64,000 bases of DNA from Cronobacter sakazakii (GCF_000982825.1 NZ_CP011047.1:1364001-1428000), one strand, 5' to 3'. Counted from the first letter of the stretch, positions 32,194 through 41,609 are shown. The notes: generated from the letters alone by a model not told the origin. Made by a program: numbers and translations.

Positions 32194-32618
32194 TGTACCG
32201 TATCGGAGAGCTTGCTCGTCTGGCTGACGTCACGCCTGACACCGTGCGTTATTATGAAAAACAAAAGATGATGGAGCATGAAGTCCGCACCGAAGGTGGT
32301 TTCCGGCTCTATACAGAAAACGATTTGCGGCGCCTGCGCTTTATCAGACACGCGCGGCAGCTCGGCTTTACGCTTGAGGCGATACGTGAGCTGTTATCGA
32401 TCCGAATTGATCCTGAGCATCACACCTGTCAGGAGTCCAAAAGCATTGTCCAGGCGCGCCTGCATGAAGTGGACAGCCGGATACAGGAATTACAAAACAT
32501 GCGCCTTTCGCTGCAAAAGCTAAATGATGCGTGCTGCGGAACGGCACACAGCAGTGTTTATTGCTCGATCCTGGAGACACTCGAGCAAGGCGCCAATGGA
32601 GAGAACGGCCAACATTGA
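32193..32618 (+). CDS. zntR: ZntR, zinc-responsive MerR-family regulator
   Basis: A 141-residue regulator with a MerR helix-turn-helix at the N terminus (RIGELARLADVTPDTVRYYEK), a long dimer coiled coil, and the zinc-binding cysteines in HTC (about 79), ACCG (114-115) and YCS (124). In E. coli it activates the zinc exporter gene zntA by remodelling the promoter. zntA is not in this window. Confidence 0.96.
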   Translation: MYRIGELARLADVTPDTVRYYEKQKMMEHEVRTEGGFRLYTENDLRRLRFIRHARQLGFTLEAIRELLSIRIDPEHHTCQESKSIVQARLHEVDSRIQELQNMRLSLQKLNDACCGTAHSSVYCSILETLEQGANGENGQH

Positions 32619-32671
32619 TCTTTTTTCTGAGCAAGCCTACACTTGCCGCGAATTTACCACAGGAGCAATAA

Positions 32672-32935
32672 ATGAACCGGTACAAACATACGAAAGGGCT
32701 AATTCAGGATAACGCGATTGAGGCCCTGCTGCATGATCCACTGTTTCGCCAGCGCGTTGAAAAGAATCAAAAAGGCAAAGGCAGCTATCAGCGTAAAGCG
32801 AAACACGGCAAGAAAGGTAACTGGGAGGCCAGTGGCAAACAAGCAAATCGCTTTTTTACCACTGGCCTTCTGCTTTCAGGAACGGTTAAGGACGATGTTC
32901 GTTCTGTTGTTTCAGCAAATCACGGATTTCGGTGA
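32672..32935 (+). CDS. arfA: ArfA, alternative ribosome-rescue factor
   Basis: ArfA recruits RF2 to ribosomes stalled on nonstop mRNA when tmRNA fails. The N-terminal region (HTKGLIQDNAIEALLHDPLFRQRVEK..GKGSYQRKAKHGKKGNWEASGK) matches E. coli. In E. coli the mRNA is cut or terminated in a hairpin within the gene, so a shortened active protein of about 55 residues is made only when tmRNA is lacking. The same design is seen here: a 10-bp stem at 32826-32868 lies inside the coding region. The frame continues to 87 residues, compared with 72 in E. coli, and overlaps the mscL 3' end by 50 bases. Confidence 0.93.
   Translation: MNRYKHTKGLIQDNAIEALLHDPLFRQRVEKNQKGKGSYQRKAKHGKKGNWEASGKQANRFFTTGLLLSGTVKDDVRSVVSANHGFR
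32826..32868 (+). terminator. Intragenic hairpin of arfA
   Basis: Arms AGGCCAGTGG and CCACTGGCCT pair perfectly; inside them AAGC..GCTT with a T-run gives a nested stem. In E. coli the corresponding hairpin is a terminator and RNase III site that creates nonstop arfA mRNA. Confidence 0.8.
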
Positions 32936-33293
32936 GTAATACTTCTTCTTTGCTGGGGCCCGGCGCTTCCTTCGGTTTTTTCTGGTGTAATTTATTAATC
33001 ACCTTAATGGCCAGGAAAATAGCAAAGGCAACGATGACAAAGTCGAATACGTTCTGAATAAACACGCCATAATGCATGATGACCGCTGGCGTATCGCCAA
33101 CAGCAGGACGTAACGTCAAAGCGAATTGCTTAAAGTCGATACCCCCAATCAATAAGCCCAGCGGCGGCATAATGATATCGGCAACAAGTGATGAGACAAT
33201 CTTACCGAAAGCCGCACCGATAATGACACCCACTGCCAAATCCACCACATTTCCGCGCATCGCGAATTCACGAAATTCTTTAAAAAAGCTCAT
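32886..33293 (-). CDS. mscL: MscL, large-conductance mechanosensitive channel
   Basis: A 135-residue inner-membrane channel subunit with two membrane helices (about 15-45 and 75-100). The N-terminal amphipathic SFFKEFREFAMRGNVVDLAVGVIIG gate segment and the C-terminal coiled coil (EEVLLTEIRDLLKQQ) are intact. It releases solutes at hypo-osmotic shock. Convergent with and overlapping arfA, as in E. coli. Confidence 0.98.
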   Translation of the reverse strand: MSFFKEFREFAMRGNVVDLAVGVIIGAAFGKIVSSLVADIIMPPLGLLIGGIDFKQFALTLRPAVGDTPAVIMHYGVFIQNVFDFVIVAFAIFLAIKVINKLHQKKPKEAPGPSKEEVLLTEIRDLLKQQNEHRP

Positions 33294-33447
33294 TCTTCTA
33301 CTCCCTGGATTTCAAAGCCTACCTAAGTCTAACAAAGGAAATATGATTTTCCATTTTCGCACCGCTTTGCCAATTACTTTTTAGCCATGAAAACAATGCG
33401 GATAATAGGGTGCAGAAATAATAATGGCGGCCGCAGCCGCCAGATAA

Positions 33448-34824
33448 TTATAAAAAGAACGGACTCGGCTGGAACAGGCGCTCAACATCCGTAACGAATT
33501 TTTTATCGGTCAGGAACATAATCACGTGATCGCCTTGCTCAATGCGTAAATTGTCATTGGCAATCATCACATCATTACCGCGCACGACGGCGCCAATGAT
33601 AGTGCCTGGCGGCAGTTTAATATCATCAATGACCCGCCCGACAACCCTTGAGGTCGTTTCGTCGCCGTGCGCCACGGCTTCGATAGCTTCAGCCACACCG
33701 CGGCGAAGTGAGGATACGCTGACGATATCGGCCTTGCGCACATGGCCGAGCAGCGCGGAAATGGTGGCTTGCTGTGGCGAGATAGCAATGTCGATCACGC
33801 TTCCCTGAACAAGATCCACATAAGCGCGGCGCTGAATAAGCACCATGACTTTTTTAGCGCCCATACGTTTGGCGAGCATGGCGGACATAATATTCGCTTC
33901 GTCATCGTTCGTGACGGCGATAAAAAGATCAACCTGATCGATATGCTCTTCCGCGAGCAGTTCCTGATCCGACGCATCGCCATAAAAAACGATCGTATGC
34001 TGAAGTTTCTCGGCAAGTTCCGCGGCGCGTTGCTGATCGCGTTCGATAAGCTTAACGCTGTAGTCTTTTTCCAGCCGCTGCGCGAGCCCTGCGCCGATGT
34101 TACCGCCGCCGACCAGCATGATGCGTTTATACGGCTTTTCAAGGCGCTGAAGTTCGCTCATAACGGCGCGGATATGCTGAGATGCGGCGATAAAAAAGAC
34201 TTCATCGCCGGCTTCCACAATGGTCGATCCTTGCGGCCGGATTGGCCTGTCGTGGCGAAAAATAGCGGCTACGCGGGTGTCGATATGTGGCATATGTTCG
34301 CGCATGGTCGACAGCGCATTGCCGACCAGCGGCCCGCCATAATAAGCTTTCACTACCGCGAGGCTAACTTTACCTTCGGCGAAATTCACTACCTGCAGCG
34401 CGCCCGGATATTCAATCAGCCGGTAAATATTATCAATGACCAGCTGCTCCGGGGCGATGAGGTGGTCGATGGGCACGGCTTCAGGGGTGAACAGGCGCTC
34501 GGCATCCCGAACATAATCTGGTGCGCGGATACGTGCGATGCGGTTAGGCGTATTGAAAAGCGAATACGCCACCTGACAGGCAATCATATTAGTTTCATCT
34601 GAGCTCGTGACCGCGACCAGCATATCAGCGTCATCGGCACCGGCTTCACGCAGAACGCGTGGATGGGAGCCGTGTCCCTGCACAACGCGCAGGTCAAACT
34701 TATCCTGAAGGACGCGAAGGCGATCGCTGTTGGTATCGACAACGGTAATGTCGTTATTCTCGCCCACCAGGTTTTCCGCCAGGGTGCCGCCCACCTGACC
34801 GGCACCCAAAATGATAATTTTCAT
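33448..34824 (-). CDS. trkA: TrkA, NAD-binding regulatory subunit of Trk potassium uptake
   Basis: A 458-residue peripheral membrane protein with two TrkA-N/TrkA-C repeats. Nucleotide-binding motifs are IIILGAGQVGGTLAENL at residue 3 and IMLVGGGNIGAGLAQRLE near 235. It gates TrkH/TrkG. It lies 39 bases after rsmB on the same strand, continuing the def-fmt-rsmB-trkA unit. Confidence 0.98.
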   Translation of the reverse strand: MKIIILGAGQVGGTLAENLVGENNDITVVDTNSDRLRVLQDKFDLRVVQGHGSHPRVLREAGADDADMLVAVTSSDETNMIACQVAYSLFNTPNRIARIRAPDYVRDAERLFTPEAVPIDHLIAPEQLVIDNIYRLIEYPGALQVVNFAEGKVSLAVVKAYYGGPLVGNALSTMREHMPHIDTRVAAIFRHDRPIRPQGSTIVEAGDEVFFIAASQHIRAVMSELQRLEKPYKRIMLVGGGNIGAGLAQRLEKDYSVKLIERDQQRAAELAEKLQHTIVFYGDASDQELLAEEHIDQVDLFIAVTNDDEANIMSAMLAKRMGAKKVMVLIQRRAYVDLVQGSVIDIAISPQQATISALLGHVRKADIVSVSSLRRGVAEAIEAVAHGDETTSRVVGRVIDDIKLPPGTIIGAVVRGNDVMIANDNLRIEQGDHVIMFLTDKKFVTDVERLFQPSPFFL

Positions 34825-34863
34825 TGTTGTGCTTCACCCATGCGGGGCCGCCAGCGGGCCCGG

Positions 34864-36153
34864 TTACTTTTTAATTAGCTTAGCGTAAAAGAAGCCGTCG
34901 CCTTCGGTTGCGCCTGGTAGATTCTGAATGCCGGGCGTTTGTGTCGATCCCGTACCGTCCAGCTGCGCATCCGGCGTCCGGGATAAAAATGCCCGGATCT
35001 GTTCGCTATTTTCTTCCGGTAAAACGGAGCAGGTGGCATACAGCAATGTACCGCCTGGTTTCAGATGCGGCCAGATAGCGTCGAGAATTTCAGACTGTAA
35101 TTGCGCCAGTTCACCGATATCAGAATCACGACGCAGCCATTTAATGTCAGGGTGACGCCGAATTACGCCGGTGGCAGAGCAGGGCGCATCAAGAAGGATC
35201 CGGTCGAATTGCGTATCGCCGCACCAGGTTGACGGGAAACGACCATCACCCACTTTAACGTCGGCTTTCATCTTCAGGCGTTTGAGGTTTTCATAGACGC
35301 GGGAAATACGCTGGGCGTCCACATCGACGGCCATTACGCTGGCCTGCGGCGCGGCTTCCAGAATATGCGTGGTTTTACCGCCAGGTGCAGCGCACAGATC
35401 GAGAATCGTCTCACCGTTTTGCGGCGCTAACAGCTCGACGCAGCCCTGTGCCGAGGCGTCCTGCACCGTAACCCAGCCCTGTTCAAAGCCAGGCAGCGCG
35501 CTCACAGGCGCCGGTGCATCAAGGCGTACGGCGTCCGGGTAACGCGGGTGGATATGCCCCGTCATTCCGTTTTCTTCCAGCAGCTTAAGCCATTCGTCGC
35601 GGGAATGATGTTGACGGTTGACGCGCAGCCACATCGGCGGCCGTTCGTTATTGGCTTCCGCAACGGCTTGCCACTCTTGCGGCCAGGCGATTTGCAGTCT
35701 GTTCAGCAACCACATCGGGTGTAACCAGCGGGCATCCTGACCGGAAAATTCAGCCAGTAATTCATCTTGCTGGCGCTGGAACTGACGCAGCACACCATTA
35801 ATCAGCCCTTTAAACTGCATGCGCTTGATAGCGACTGCGCCTTCTACCGTTTCAGCCAGCGCCGCATGCGGCGGGATACGGGTATAAAGAAGCTGATACA
35901 AGCCCACCATAATCAGATAATGAATGGTGCGTTGCTTACCCGTCATCGGGCGTGACATCAGTCTATTGATAAGCCATTCGAGCTGCGAGAGCGTGCGAAG
36001 CACGCCGAAACAGAGTTCCTGCAAAAGCGCTTTGTCTTTATCAGAGACTTTATGCTGGAGCGGCGGCAGAACGGTACTGAGGGACTGGCCTTTTTCGACT
36101 ACCTGTTCGATAGCCTGCGCCGCCAGACTGCGGAGATTAATGGATTTTTTCAT
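34864..36153 (-). CDS. rsmB: RsmB, 16S rRNA m5C967 methyltransferase
   Basis: A 429-residue enzyme with an N-terminal NusB-like domain (residues 1-140) and a C-terminal Rossmann methyltransferase domain. SAM motif LDLCAAPGGKTTHILE lies near residue 250; catalytic cysteines are in DAPCSATG and ATCSVLPEE. The start at 36153 gives exactly the E. coli length; an ATG two codons upstream is possible, and the longer open frame runs back into fmt without conservation. Confidence 0.96.
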   Translation of the reverse strand: MKKSINLRSLAAQAIEQVVEKGQSLSTVLPPLQHKVSDKDKALLQELCFGVLRTLSQLEWLINRLMSRPMTGKQRTIHYLIMVGLYQLLYTRIPPHAALAETVEGAVAIKRMQFKGLINGVLRQFQRQQDELLAEFSGQDARWLHPMWLLNRLQIAWPQEWQAVAEANNERPPMWLRVNRQHHSRDEWLKLLEENGMTGHIHPRYPDAVRLDAPAPVSALPGFEQGWVTVQDASAQGCVELLAPQNGETILDLCAAPGGKTTHILEAAPQASVMAVDVDAQRISRVYENLKRLKMKADVKVGDGRFPSTWCGDTQFDRILLDAPCSATGVIRRHPDIKWLRRDSDIGELAQLQSEILDAIWPHLKPGGTLLYATCSVLPEENSEQIRAFLSRTPDAQLDGTGSTQTPGIQNLPGATEGDGFFYAKLIKK

Positions 36154-36221
36154 AGCCATGGGCAGGTTAACCTGCGTCTGAAATAAAAAGGCCCGGAAAA
36201 CCGGGCTGTTAATGCCGACAC

Positions 36222-37169
36222 TCAGGCGAGAATGGCGCCTGGCGTAAACCACTCCCGGCGGGAGTTTAAAAGATCCTGTGCTGACATCGGTTTTTTACCG
36301 GCAGGCTGGAGTGATTCCAGATTGAGGATACCGTCCGTCGTCGCGACCTGGATACCCTGTTTACCGGCATCAAGGATGGTGCCAGGCGTTGCATGGCTCT
36401 GCTGATGGATAACTGACGCCTTCCAGACTTTGACAGGCTGCTCATCAATCATGAAAAAGCTGACCGGCCACGGGTTAAACGCACGAATACAGCGTTCAAG
36501 CTGAGCTGCAGAAAGCGTCCAGTCGAGGCGTGCCTCTTCTTTACTGAGCTTGTCTGCATAGGTCGCCTGTGCATCATGCTGCTTTTCAGGAACCACGCGG
36601 CCCGCTGCCAAATCCTCAAGCGTGGCGAGCAGCCCCTGCGGGCCGAGCTGTGCCAGCTTGTCATACAGCGAGGCGCTGGTGTCTTCATCGGTAATTGGGC
36701 AGGAAAGCTTACGCAGCATATCGCCGGTATCAAGTCCTGTGTCCATCTGCATGATAGTCACGCCGGTTTCGGCATCGCCCGCCCATAGTGAGCGCTGAAT
36801 AGGTGCCGCGCCGCGCCAGCGTGGAAGCAACGAGCCGTGTACGTTAATACAACCCAGGCGAGGCATGGCGAGCACTGCTTCCGGAAGAATCAAACCGTAA
36901 GCAACGACCACCATGACATCGGCATTCAGCGAGGCCACAAGCTCCTGGTTCTCCGCAGGACGCAGAGATTTCGGCTGAAAGACCGGAATGTTGTTTTCCT
37001 GTGCCAGCACTTTTATCGGCCCGGGCATCAGCTTTTTGCCACGGCCCGCCGGGCGGTCTGGCTGAGTGAACACGCCGACCACCTGGTGCGAAGAGGACAA
37101 CAGCGCGTCGAGATGACGCGCTGCGAAATCCGGCGTACCGGCGAAAATAATGCGAAGTGACTCAGACAC
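36222..37169 (-). CDS. fmt: Methionyl-tRNA formyltransferase
   Basis: A 315-residue enzyme that formylates initiator Met-tRNA with 10-formyl-THF. The active site is seen in INVHGSLLPRWRGAAPI (Asn107 and His109 region) and MDTGLDTGDM (Asp near 145). Second gene of def-fmt-rsmB-trkA; 18 bases after def. Confidence 0.98.
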   Translation of the reverse strand: MSESLRIIFAGTPDFAARHLDALLSSSHQVVGVFTQPDRPAGRGKKLMPGPIKVLAQENNIPVFQPKSLRPAENQELVASLNADVMVVVAYGLILPEAVLAMPRLGCINVHGSLLPRWRGAAPIQRSLWAGDAETGVTIMQMDTGLDTGDMLRKLSCPITDEDTSASLYDKLAQLGPQGLLATLEDLAAGRVVPEKQHDAQATYADKLSKEEARLDWTLSAAQLERCIRAFNPWPVSFFMIDEQPVKVWKASVIHQQSHATPGTILDAGKQGIQVATTDGILNLESLQPAGKKPMSAQDLLNSRREWFTPGAILA

Positions 37170-37187
37170 GTTATTCCCTGTCTTTAT

Positions 37188-37703
37188 TTAACCTGCGGCT
37201 TTCGCCTTCATGCGATCCAGTTTTTCAACTTTCTGGCGAATACGCTGACGCTTCATCGGCGACAGATAATCGATAAACAATTTACCGACCAGATGATCCA
37301 TTTCATGCTGAATGCAGATGGCCAGCAGGCCGTCGGCTTCCAGTTCAAACGGCTTCCCGTCGCGGTCAAGCGCGCGGATTTTGACTTTCTCGGCACGCGG
37401 TACAAAAGCGCGTTGCTCCGGGATAGACAGGCAGCCTTCTTCAATGCCGGTTTCGCCGGACTGTTCGAGCAGCTCAGGGTTAATAAGCACCAGGCGCTCA
37501 TCACGGTTTTCAGAAACATCAATCACGATAATGCGCTGATGAATATCCACCTGCGTTGCGGCAAGCCCAATGCCTTCTTCGGCGTACATCGTGTCGAACA
37601 TATCATCAACGATACGCTGAATATCTGCATTAACTTCTTTAACCGGTTCAGCGACGATGCGAAGCCGCTCGTCCGGAATATGTAATACCTGCAAAACTGA
37701 CAT
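37188..37703 (-). CDS. def: Peptide deformylase
   Basis: A 171-residue metalloenzyme removing the N-formyl group from nascent chains. All three motifs are present: GIGLAATQ (44-51), EEGCLSIP with metal ligand Cys91, and HEMDHLVG with His133, Glu134 and His137. First gene of the minus-strand unit and divergent from dprA. Confidence 0.98.
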   Translation of the reverse strand: MSVLQVLHIPDERLRIVAEPVKEVNADIQRIVDDMFDTMYAEEGIGLAATQVDIHQRIIVIDVSENRDERLVLINPELLEQSGETGIEEGCLSIPEQRAFVPRAEKVKIRALDRDGKPFELEADGLLAICIQHEMDHLVGKLFIDYLSPMKRQRIRQKVEKLDRMKAKAAG

Positions 37704-37832
37704 AAATTTCCAGAGCTGTATTCAAGAGTTGAAAGGATCTTACCTTCTATTCTAGACAAATCCCCCTTTGATTGACAGCATCAGCAACGAATCACAGGGA
37801 TTAGAGAACGGCGGCTGGCGGGGGATAGCGCG

Positions 37833-38945
37833 ATGTCACCAACGGAGATTTGGTTACGCCTGATGGCGGTGTATAGCCTCGGCGGCGAAGTTATGGTTCG
37901 GGCTTTCCAGTGCCTGCAAAATATACCCGGCGATCCCACGGATGCCTTACGGCTGGCGGGGCTTAATAGTAAGCAACGGGCACTCTTTTTTTATTACCCG
38001 CAGGCCAAGCTTGAGGCTGCTCTGCGCTGGCTTGAAATGCCGGAGCATCATCTGCTTACCGCGCTATCGCCTGAATATCCCGTTGCTCTGCGCGCGATCG
38101 AGTGGTTTCCTGGTGCGTTGCTGGTGGCAGGCGATCCCAGGGCGCTGTCCCGCCCGCAACTGGCCGTCGTCGGGAGCCGTCATCATTCGTGGTATGGCGA
38201 ACAGTGGGGAAGCAAACTCTGCTATGCGCTGGTGGAAAGCGGCCTCGTCTTAACCAGCGGGCTTGCACTAGGCATAGACGCTGTTGCGCATCGCAGCGCG
38301 CTGAAGGCGCAGGGGAAAACCATCGCGGTGCTGGGCAACGGCCTTGCGCAGGTTTATCCGGCGCGCCACCGTAAACTGGCGGAGGAGATCGTAGAACGGG
38401 GCGGCGCGCTGGTGTCCGAGTTTCCTTTTGAGGCGCAGCCGCGTCCGGCGCATTTCCCGAGACGTAATCGCATTATTAGTGGCTTGAGCGTTGGCGTGCT
38501 GGTGGTCGAGGCGGCCTTACGCAGCGGCTCGCTGGTCACGGCCCGGTGCGCACTGGAACAAGGCCGGGAGGTTTTCGCGCTCCCTGGGCCTGTTGGTAAT
38601 CCCGGTTGTGAAGGCCCGCACTGGCTGATTCAGCAAGGCGCTGTCGCCGTTACGCATCCTCAGGACATTATCGATTATTTACAAAATGAGCTGCCCTGGC
38701 TCACGACTGCGAATTATTCACCGGATCAAGAGGAAGGTGCATTGCCATTTCCCGAGCTGTTGGCTAACGTAGGAGATGAGGTTACACCTGTTGACGTCGT
38801 CGCTGAACGTGCCGGCCAACCTGTGCCATTGACGGTAGCCTAGCTACTCGAACTGGAGTTAGCAGGATGGATCGCAGCTGTACCCGGCGGCTATGTCCGA
38901 GTGAGGAGGGCAGGCCATGTTCGACGTACTAATGTATTTGTTTGA
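37833..38945 (+). pseudogene. dprA: DprA/Smf DNA-processing protein, interrupted by an in-frame TAG
   Basis: The frame encodes 336 residues before a TAG at 38841-38843, then stays open for 33 more codons to a TGA at 38943-38945. Those codons spell the conserved E. coli end (LLELELAGWIAAVPGGYVR..). The TAG stands where E. coli has a Gln codon, one base change away (CAG). The Rossmann-like ssDNA-binding core is complete (GSRHHSWYGEQWG near 110, SGLALGIDAVAH near 150, FPRRNRIISGLS near 209), so only the C-terminal winged helix loses its last part. The shortened protein may still bind ssDNA and RecA. A sequencing error or an amber suppressor are alternatives. It overlaps smg by 29 bases. Confidence 0.85.
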
Positions 38946-39390
38946 AACCTATATCCATAACGAAGCTGAAATGCGCGTTGACCAGGATAAGCTGACGCGG
39001 GACCTGACGGATGCGGGTTTTGATCAGGAAGATATCTTTAATGCGCTGTTATGGCTGGAAAAGCTGGCGGATTATCAGGATGGTCTTTCCGCGCCGATGC
39101 AACTGGCGTCGGATCCACTCTCGATGCGTATTTATACCGCAGAGGAGTGCCAGCGGCTGGACGCCAGCTGTCGGGGGTTCCTGCTGTTTCTGGAACAAAT
39201 TCAGGTGCTGAATCTCGAAACTCGTGAAATGGTTATCGAACGCGTCATGGCGCTGGATACTGCCGAGTTTGATTTAGAAGATCTCAAGTGGGTCATCCTG
39301 ATGGTGCTGTTTAACATCCCCGGATGTGAAAACGCCTATCAACAAATGGAAGAACTGCTCTTTGAAGTGAATGACGGTATGCTGCACTGA
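38917..39390 (+). CDS. smg: Smg protein (DUF494)
   Basis: A 157-residue acidic helical protein, same length as E. coli Smg, starting MFDVLMYLFETYIHNEAEMRVD. Function unknown. Its GAGGAGGG ribosome site and start lie inside the remnant 3' end of dprA, which helps explain why that DNA is still conserved. Confidence 0.95.
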   Translation: MFDVLMYLFETYIHNEAEMRVDQDKLTRDLTDAGFDQEDIFNALLWLEKLADYQDGLSAPMQLASDPLSMRIYTAEECQRLDASCRGFLLFLEQIQVLNLETREMVIERVMALDTAEFDLEDLKWVILMVLFNIPGCENAYQQMEELLFEVNDGMLH

Positions 39391-39413
39391 TATTTTCAGC
39401 GCAGTGGTGAATT

Positions 39414-39971
39414 ATGGCAAGGTCAGCACTCTTTTCAGTGCCCAAACACGAGCCCTGCCCAAAATGCGGGGCTGAACTTCTTATCCGTTCCGGGAAGCAT
39501 GGTCCTTTCCTGGGATGTTCGCATTATCCTGAGTGTGATTACGTTCGCCCGCTGAAAAGCCAGGCGGACGGTCATATTGTCAAAGTGCTCGAAGGTCAGC
39601 AATGCCCGGCATGTGATGCGACGCTGGTGCTACGGCAGGGGCGTTTTGGGATGTTTATCGGCTGCAGCCGTTATCCTGAATGCGAACATACCGAGCAAAT
39701 CGATAAACCTGACGAAACCGCATTGGGCTGCCCGCAGTGTAGCGACGGTCATCTGGTTCAGCGTCGGTCGCGTTTTGGCAAAACCTTCTATTCCTGCGAT
39801 CGCTATCCGGAATGCCAGTTTGTGATTAATACCAGACCGGTGGCGGGCGAGTGCCCGGAATGCCATTATCCCCTCCTTACCGAAAAGAAAACCGCGCAGG
39901 GCATAAAACGCTTTTGCGCCAGTAAACAATGTGGAAAGCCGGTAACGGCGGAAAAAGACAGTGAAGAATAA
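39414..39971 (+). CDS. yrdD: YrdD, topoisomerase-type zinc-finger protein
   Basis: A 185-residue protein with repeated topoisomerase I C-terminal zinc fingers: CPKCGAELLIRSGKHGPFLGCSHYPEC, then two further CxxC..C..C units and a last CPECHYPLL..C..C. Probably DNA-binding, with no topoisomerase catalytic part. E. coli YrdD is 180 residues. Its end overlaps the tsaC start by 11 bases. Confidence 0.92.
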   Translation: MARSALFSVPKHEPCPKCGAELLIRSGKHGPFLGCSHYPECDYVRPLKSQADGHIVKVLEGQQCPACDATLVLRQGRFGMFIGCSRYPECEHTEQIDKPDETALGCPQCSDGHLVQRRSRFGKTFYSCDRYPECQFVINTRPVAGECPECHYPLLTEKKTAQGIKRFCASKQCGKPVTAEKDSEE

Positions 39972-40533
39972 TCAGCCTGCGGACGCGATATCGTCTATCG
40001 TCGACGTCCTTAAAAAAGAACAAGTCATCGCTTATCCAACTGAAGCCGTATTTGGCGTCGGGTGTGACCCCGACAGCGAAACCGCTGTAAAACGCCTGCT
40101 TGAATTAAAGCAACGCCCGATGGAAAAAGGACTCATCCTGATTGCGGCTAATTTTGATCAACTTAAGCCTTATATAGATGACGCCGCGCTGACGCCCGAA
40201 CAGCGTGAGGCGGTGTTCGCCCGCTGGCCAGGGCCAGTGACGTTTGTTTTCCCGGCGAAACCGTCGACGCCACGCTGGCTGACAGGCCGTTTTGACTCAC
40301 TGGCGGTGCGTGTGACCAATCATCCGCTGGTAATCGCACTGTGCGAGGCCTTTGGCAAACCACTGGTCTCGACGAGTGCAAATCTCTCCGGGGTTGAGCC
40401 ATGCCGCACGGCGCAGGAAGTGCTGGCGCAGTTCGGTGATGATTTTCCTGTGCTGCATGGCGCAACAGGTGGTCGCCAGAATCCTTCCGAGATCCGTGAT
40501 GCGCTGACGGGTGAACTTTTCCGACAGGGGTAA
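39961..40533 (+). CDS. tsaC: TsaC, threonylcarbamoyl-AMP synthase
   Basis: A 190-residue YrdC-type enzyme that makes threonylcarbamoyl-AMP from Thr, bicarbonate and ATP for t6A37 in tRNA. Typical segments are IAYPTEAVFGVGCDP, KQRPMEKGLILIA and RWPGPVTFVFP, then STSANLSG near 140. The GTG start lies within yrdD and matches the E. coli length. Confidence 0.97.
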   Translation: MKNNQPADAISSIVDVLKKEQVIAYPTEAVFGVGCDPDSETAVKRLLELKQRPMEKGLILIAANFDQLKPYIDDAALTPEQREAVFARWPGPVTFVFPAKPSTPRWLTGRFDSLAVRVTNHPLVIALCEAFGKPLVSTSANLSGVEPCRTAQEVLAQFGDDFPVLHGATGGRQNPSEIRDALTGELFRQG

Positions 40534-40536
40534 CGC

Positions 40537-41355
40537 ATGGAAACCTACGCTGTTTTTGGTAATCCTGTCTCGCACAGTAAATCGCCGTTTATTCACCAGC
40601 AATTTGCGCAGCAGTTACAGATTGAGCATCCGTATGGCCGCGTGCTGGCACCGCTCGATGATTTTGTGAAGACGCTGGAGGACTTCTTCAGCGCAGGCGG
40701 TAAAGGCGCAAACGTGACGGTGCCTTTTAAAGAACAGGCGTTTGCTCGTGCCGATGAACTGACGGAAAGAGCGGCGCTTGCCGGTGCGGTTAATACGCTG
40801 AAACGGCTCGAAGATGGTCGTTTACTGGGCGACAATACGGATGGTATTGGGCTTTTAAGCGATCTGGAACGTCTCGGTATGATCCAGCCGCGTTACCGGA
40901 TCCTTCTGGTGGGCGCAGGCGGCGCAGCACGGGGCGTCTTGTTGCCTCTGCTGTCGCTGGATTGCGCGGTAACTATTACTAACCGCACTTTTGCCCGCGC
41001 GCAGGAACTCGCAACGCTCTTTAGTCATACCGGCAACGTTAACGCCGTCGCGCTTGCGGATCTGGTTGGCCATGAGTTCGATCTCATTATTAATGCCACT
41101 TCCAGTGGGATTCACGGCGAGATCCCGACTCTTCCGTCTTCTCTGCCCGGTAAAAAAACGGCGTGCTATGACATGTTCTACCAGAAAGGGCTAACGCCAT
41201 TCCTTTCATGGTGTCAGGCGCAGGGGGCAACGCAACTGGCTGACGGTATCGGGATGCTGGTGGGGCAGGCGGCGCACGCGGTTCTGCTCTGGCATGGCAT
41301 CCTGCCGGATGTTGTGCCCGTTATTGATAAGCTCAGACAGGAGCTGGCGCAATGA
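40537..41355 (+). CDS. aroE: Shikimate dehydrogenase (NADP)
   Basis: A 272-residue enzyme of the shikimate pathway that reduces 3-dehydroshikimate. Substrate residues: SKSPFIH near 14, Lys65 in NVTVPFKE and Asp102 in NTDGIG. NADP-binding GAGGAARG lies near 126. Four bases after tsaC and overlapping yrdB by four bases. Confidence 0.98.
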   Translation: METYAVFGNPVSHSKSPFIHQQFAQQLQIEHPYGRVLAPLDDFVKTLEDFFSAGGKGANVTVPFKEQAFARADELTERAALAGAVNTLKRLEDGRLLGDNTDGIGLLSDLERLGMIQPRYRILLVGAGGAARGVLLPLLSLDCAVTITNRTFARAQELATLFSHTGNVNAVALADLVGHEFDLIINATSSGIHGEIPTLPSSLPGKKTACYDMFYQKGLTPFLSWCQAQGATQLADGIGMLVGQAAHAVLLWHGILPDVVPVIDKLRQELAQ

Positions 41356-41609
41356 ATCAGGCGATTCAGTTCCCTGATCGCGAGCACTGGGATGAACAGC
41401 GGCAGGCCGTTTGTTTTCCGGCGCTGGTCAGTGGGATGGTGCTTACCTGTGCTATTGCGCAGCCTGTGCTGGTGGCTCGCTTCTCAGGCACGTCGCCCGA
41501 AGAATGGATAGCCGCTTTTCGTCAGCACCGTTGGGATCTGGAAGAAGAGGCTGAGCAGCTGATCGCTGCTCAGGCCGAAGACGATCAGGGTTGGGTCTGG
41601 CTCTCCTGA
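41352..41609 (+). CDS. yrdB: YrdB, DUF1488 protein
   Basis: An 85-residue protein of unknown function, same length as E. coli YrdB. Coupled to aroE by an ATGA overlap. Its last 25 bases overlap the 3' end of convergent yrdA. Confidence 0.93.
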   Translation: MNQAIQFPDREHWDEQRQAVCFPALVSGMVLTCAIAQPVLVARFSGTSPEEWIAAFRQHRWDLEEEAEQLIAAQAEDDQGWVWLS

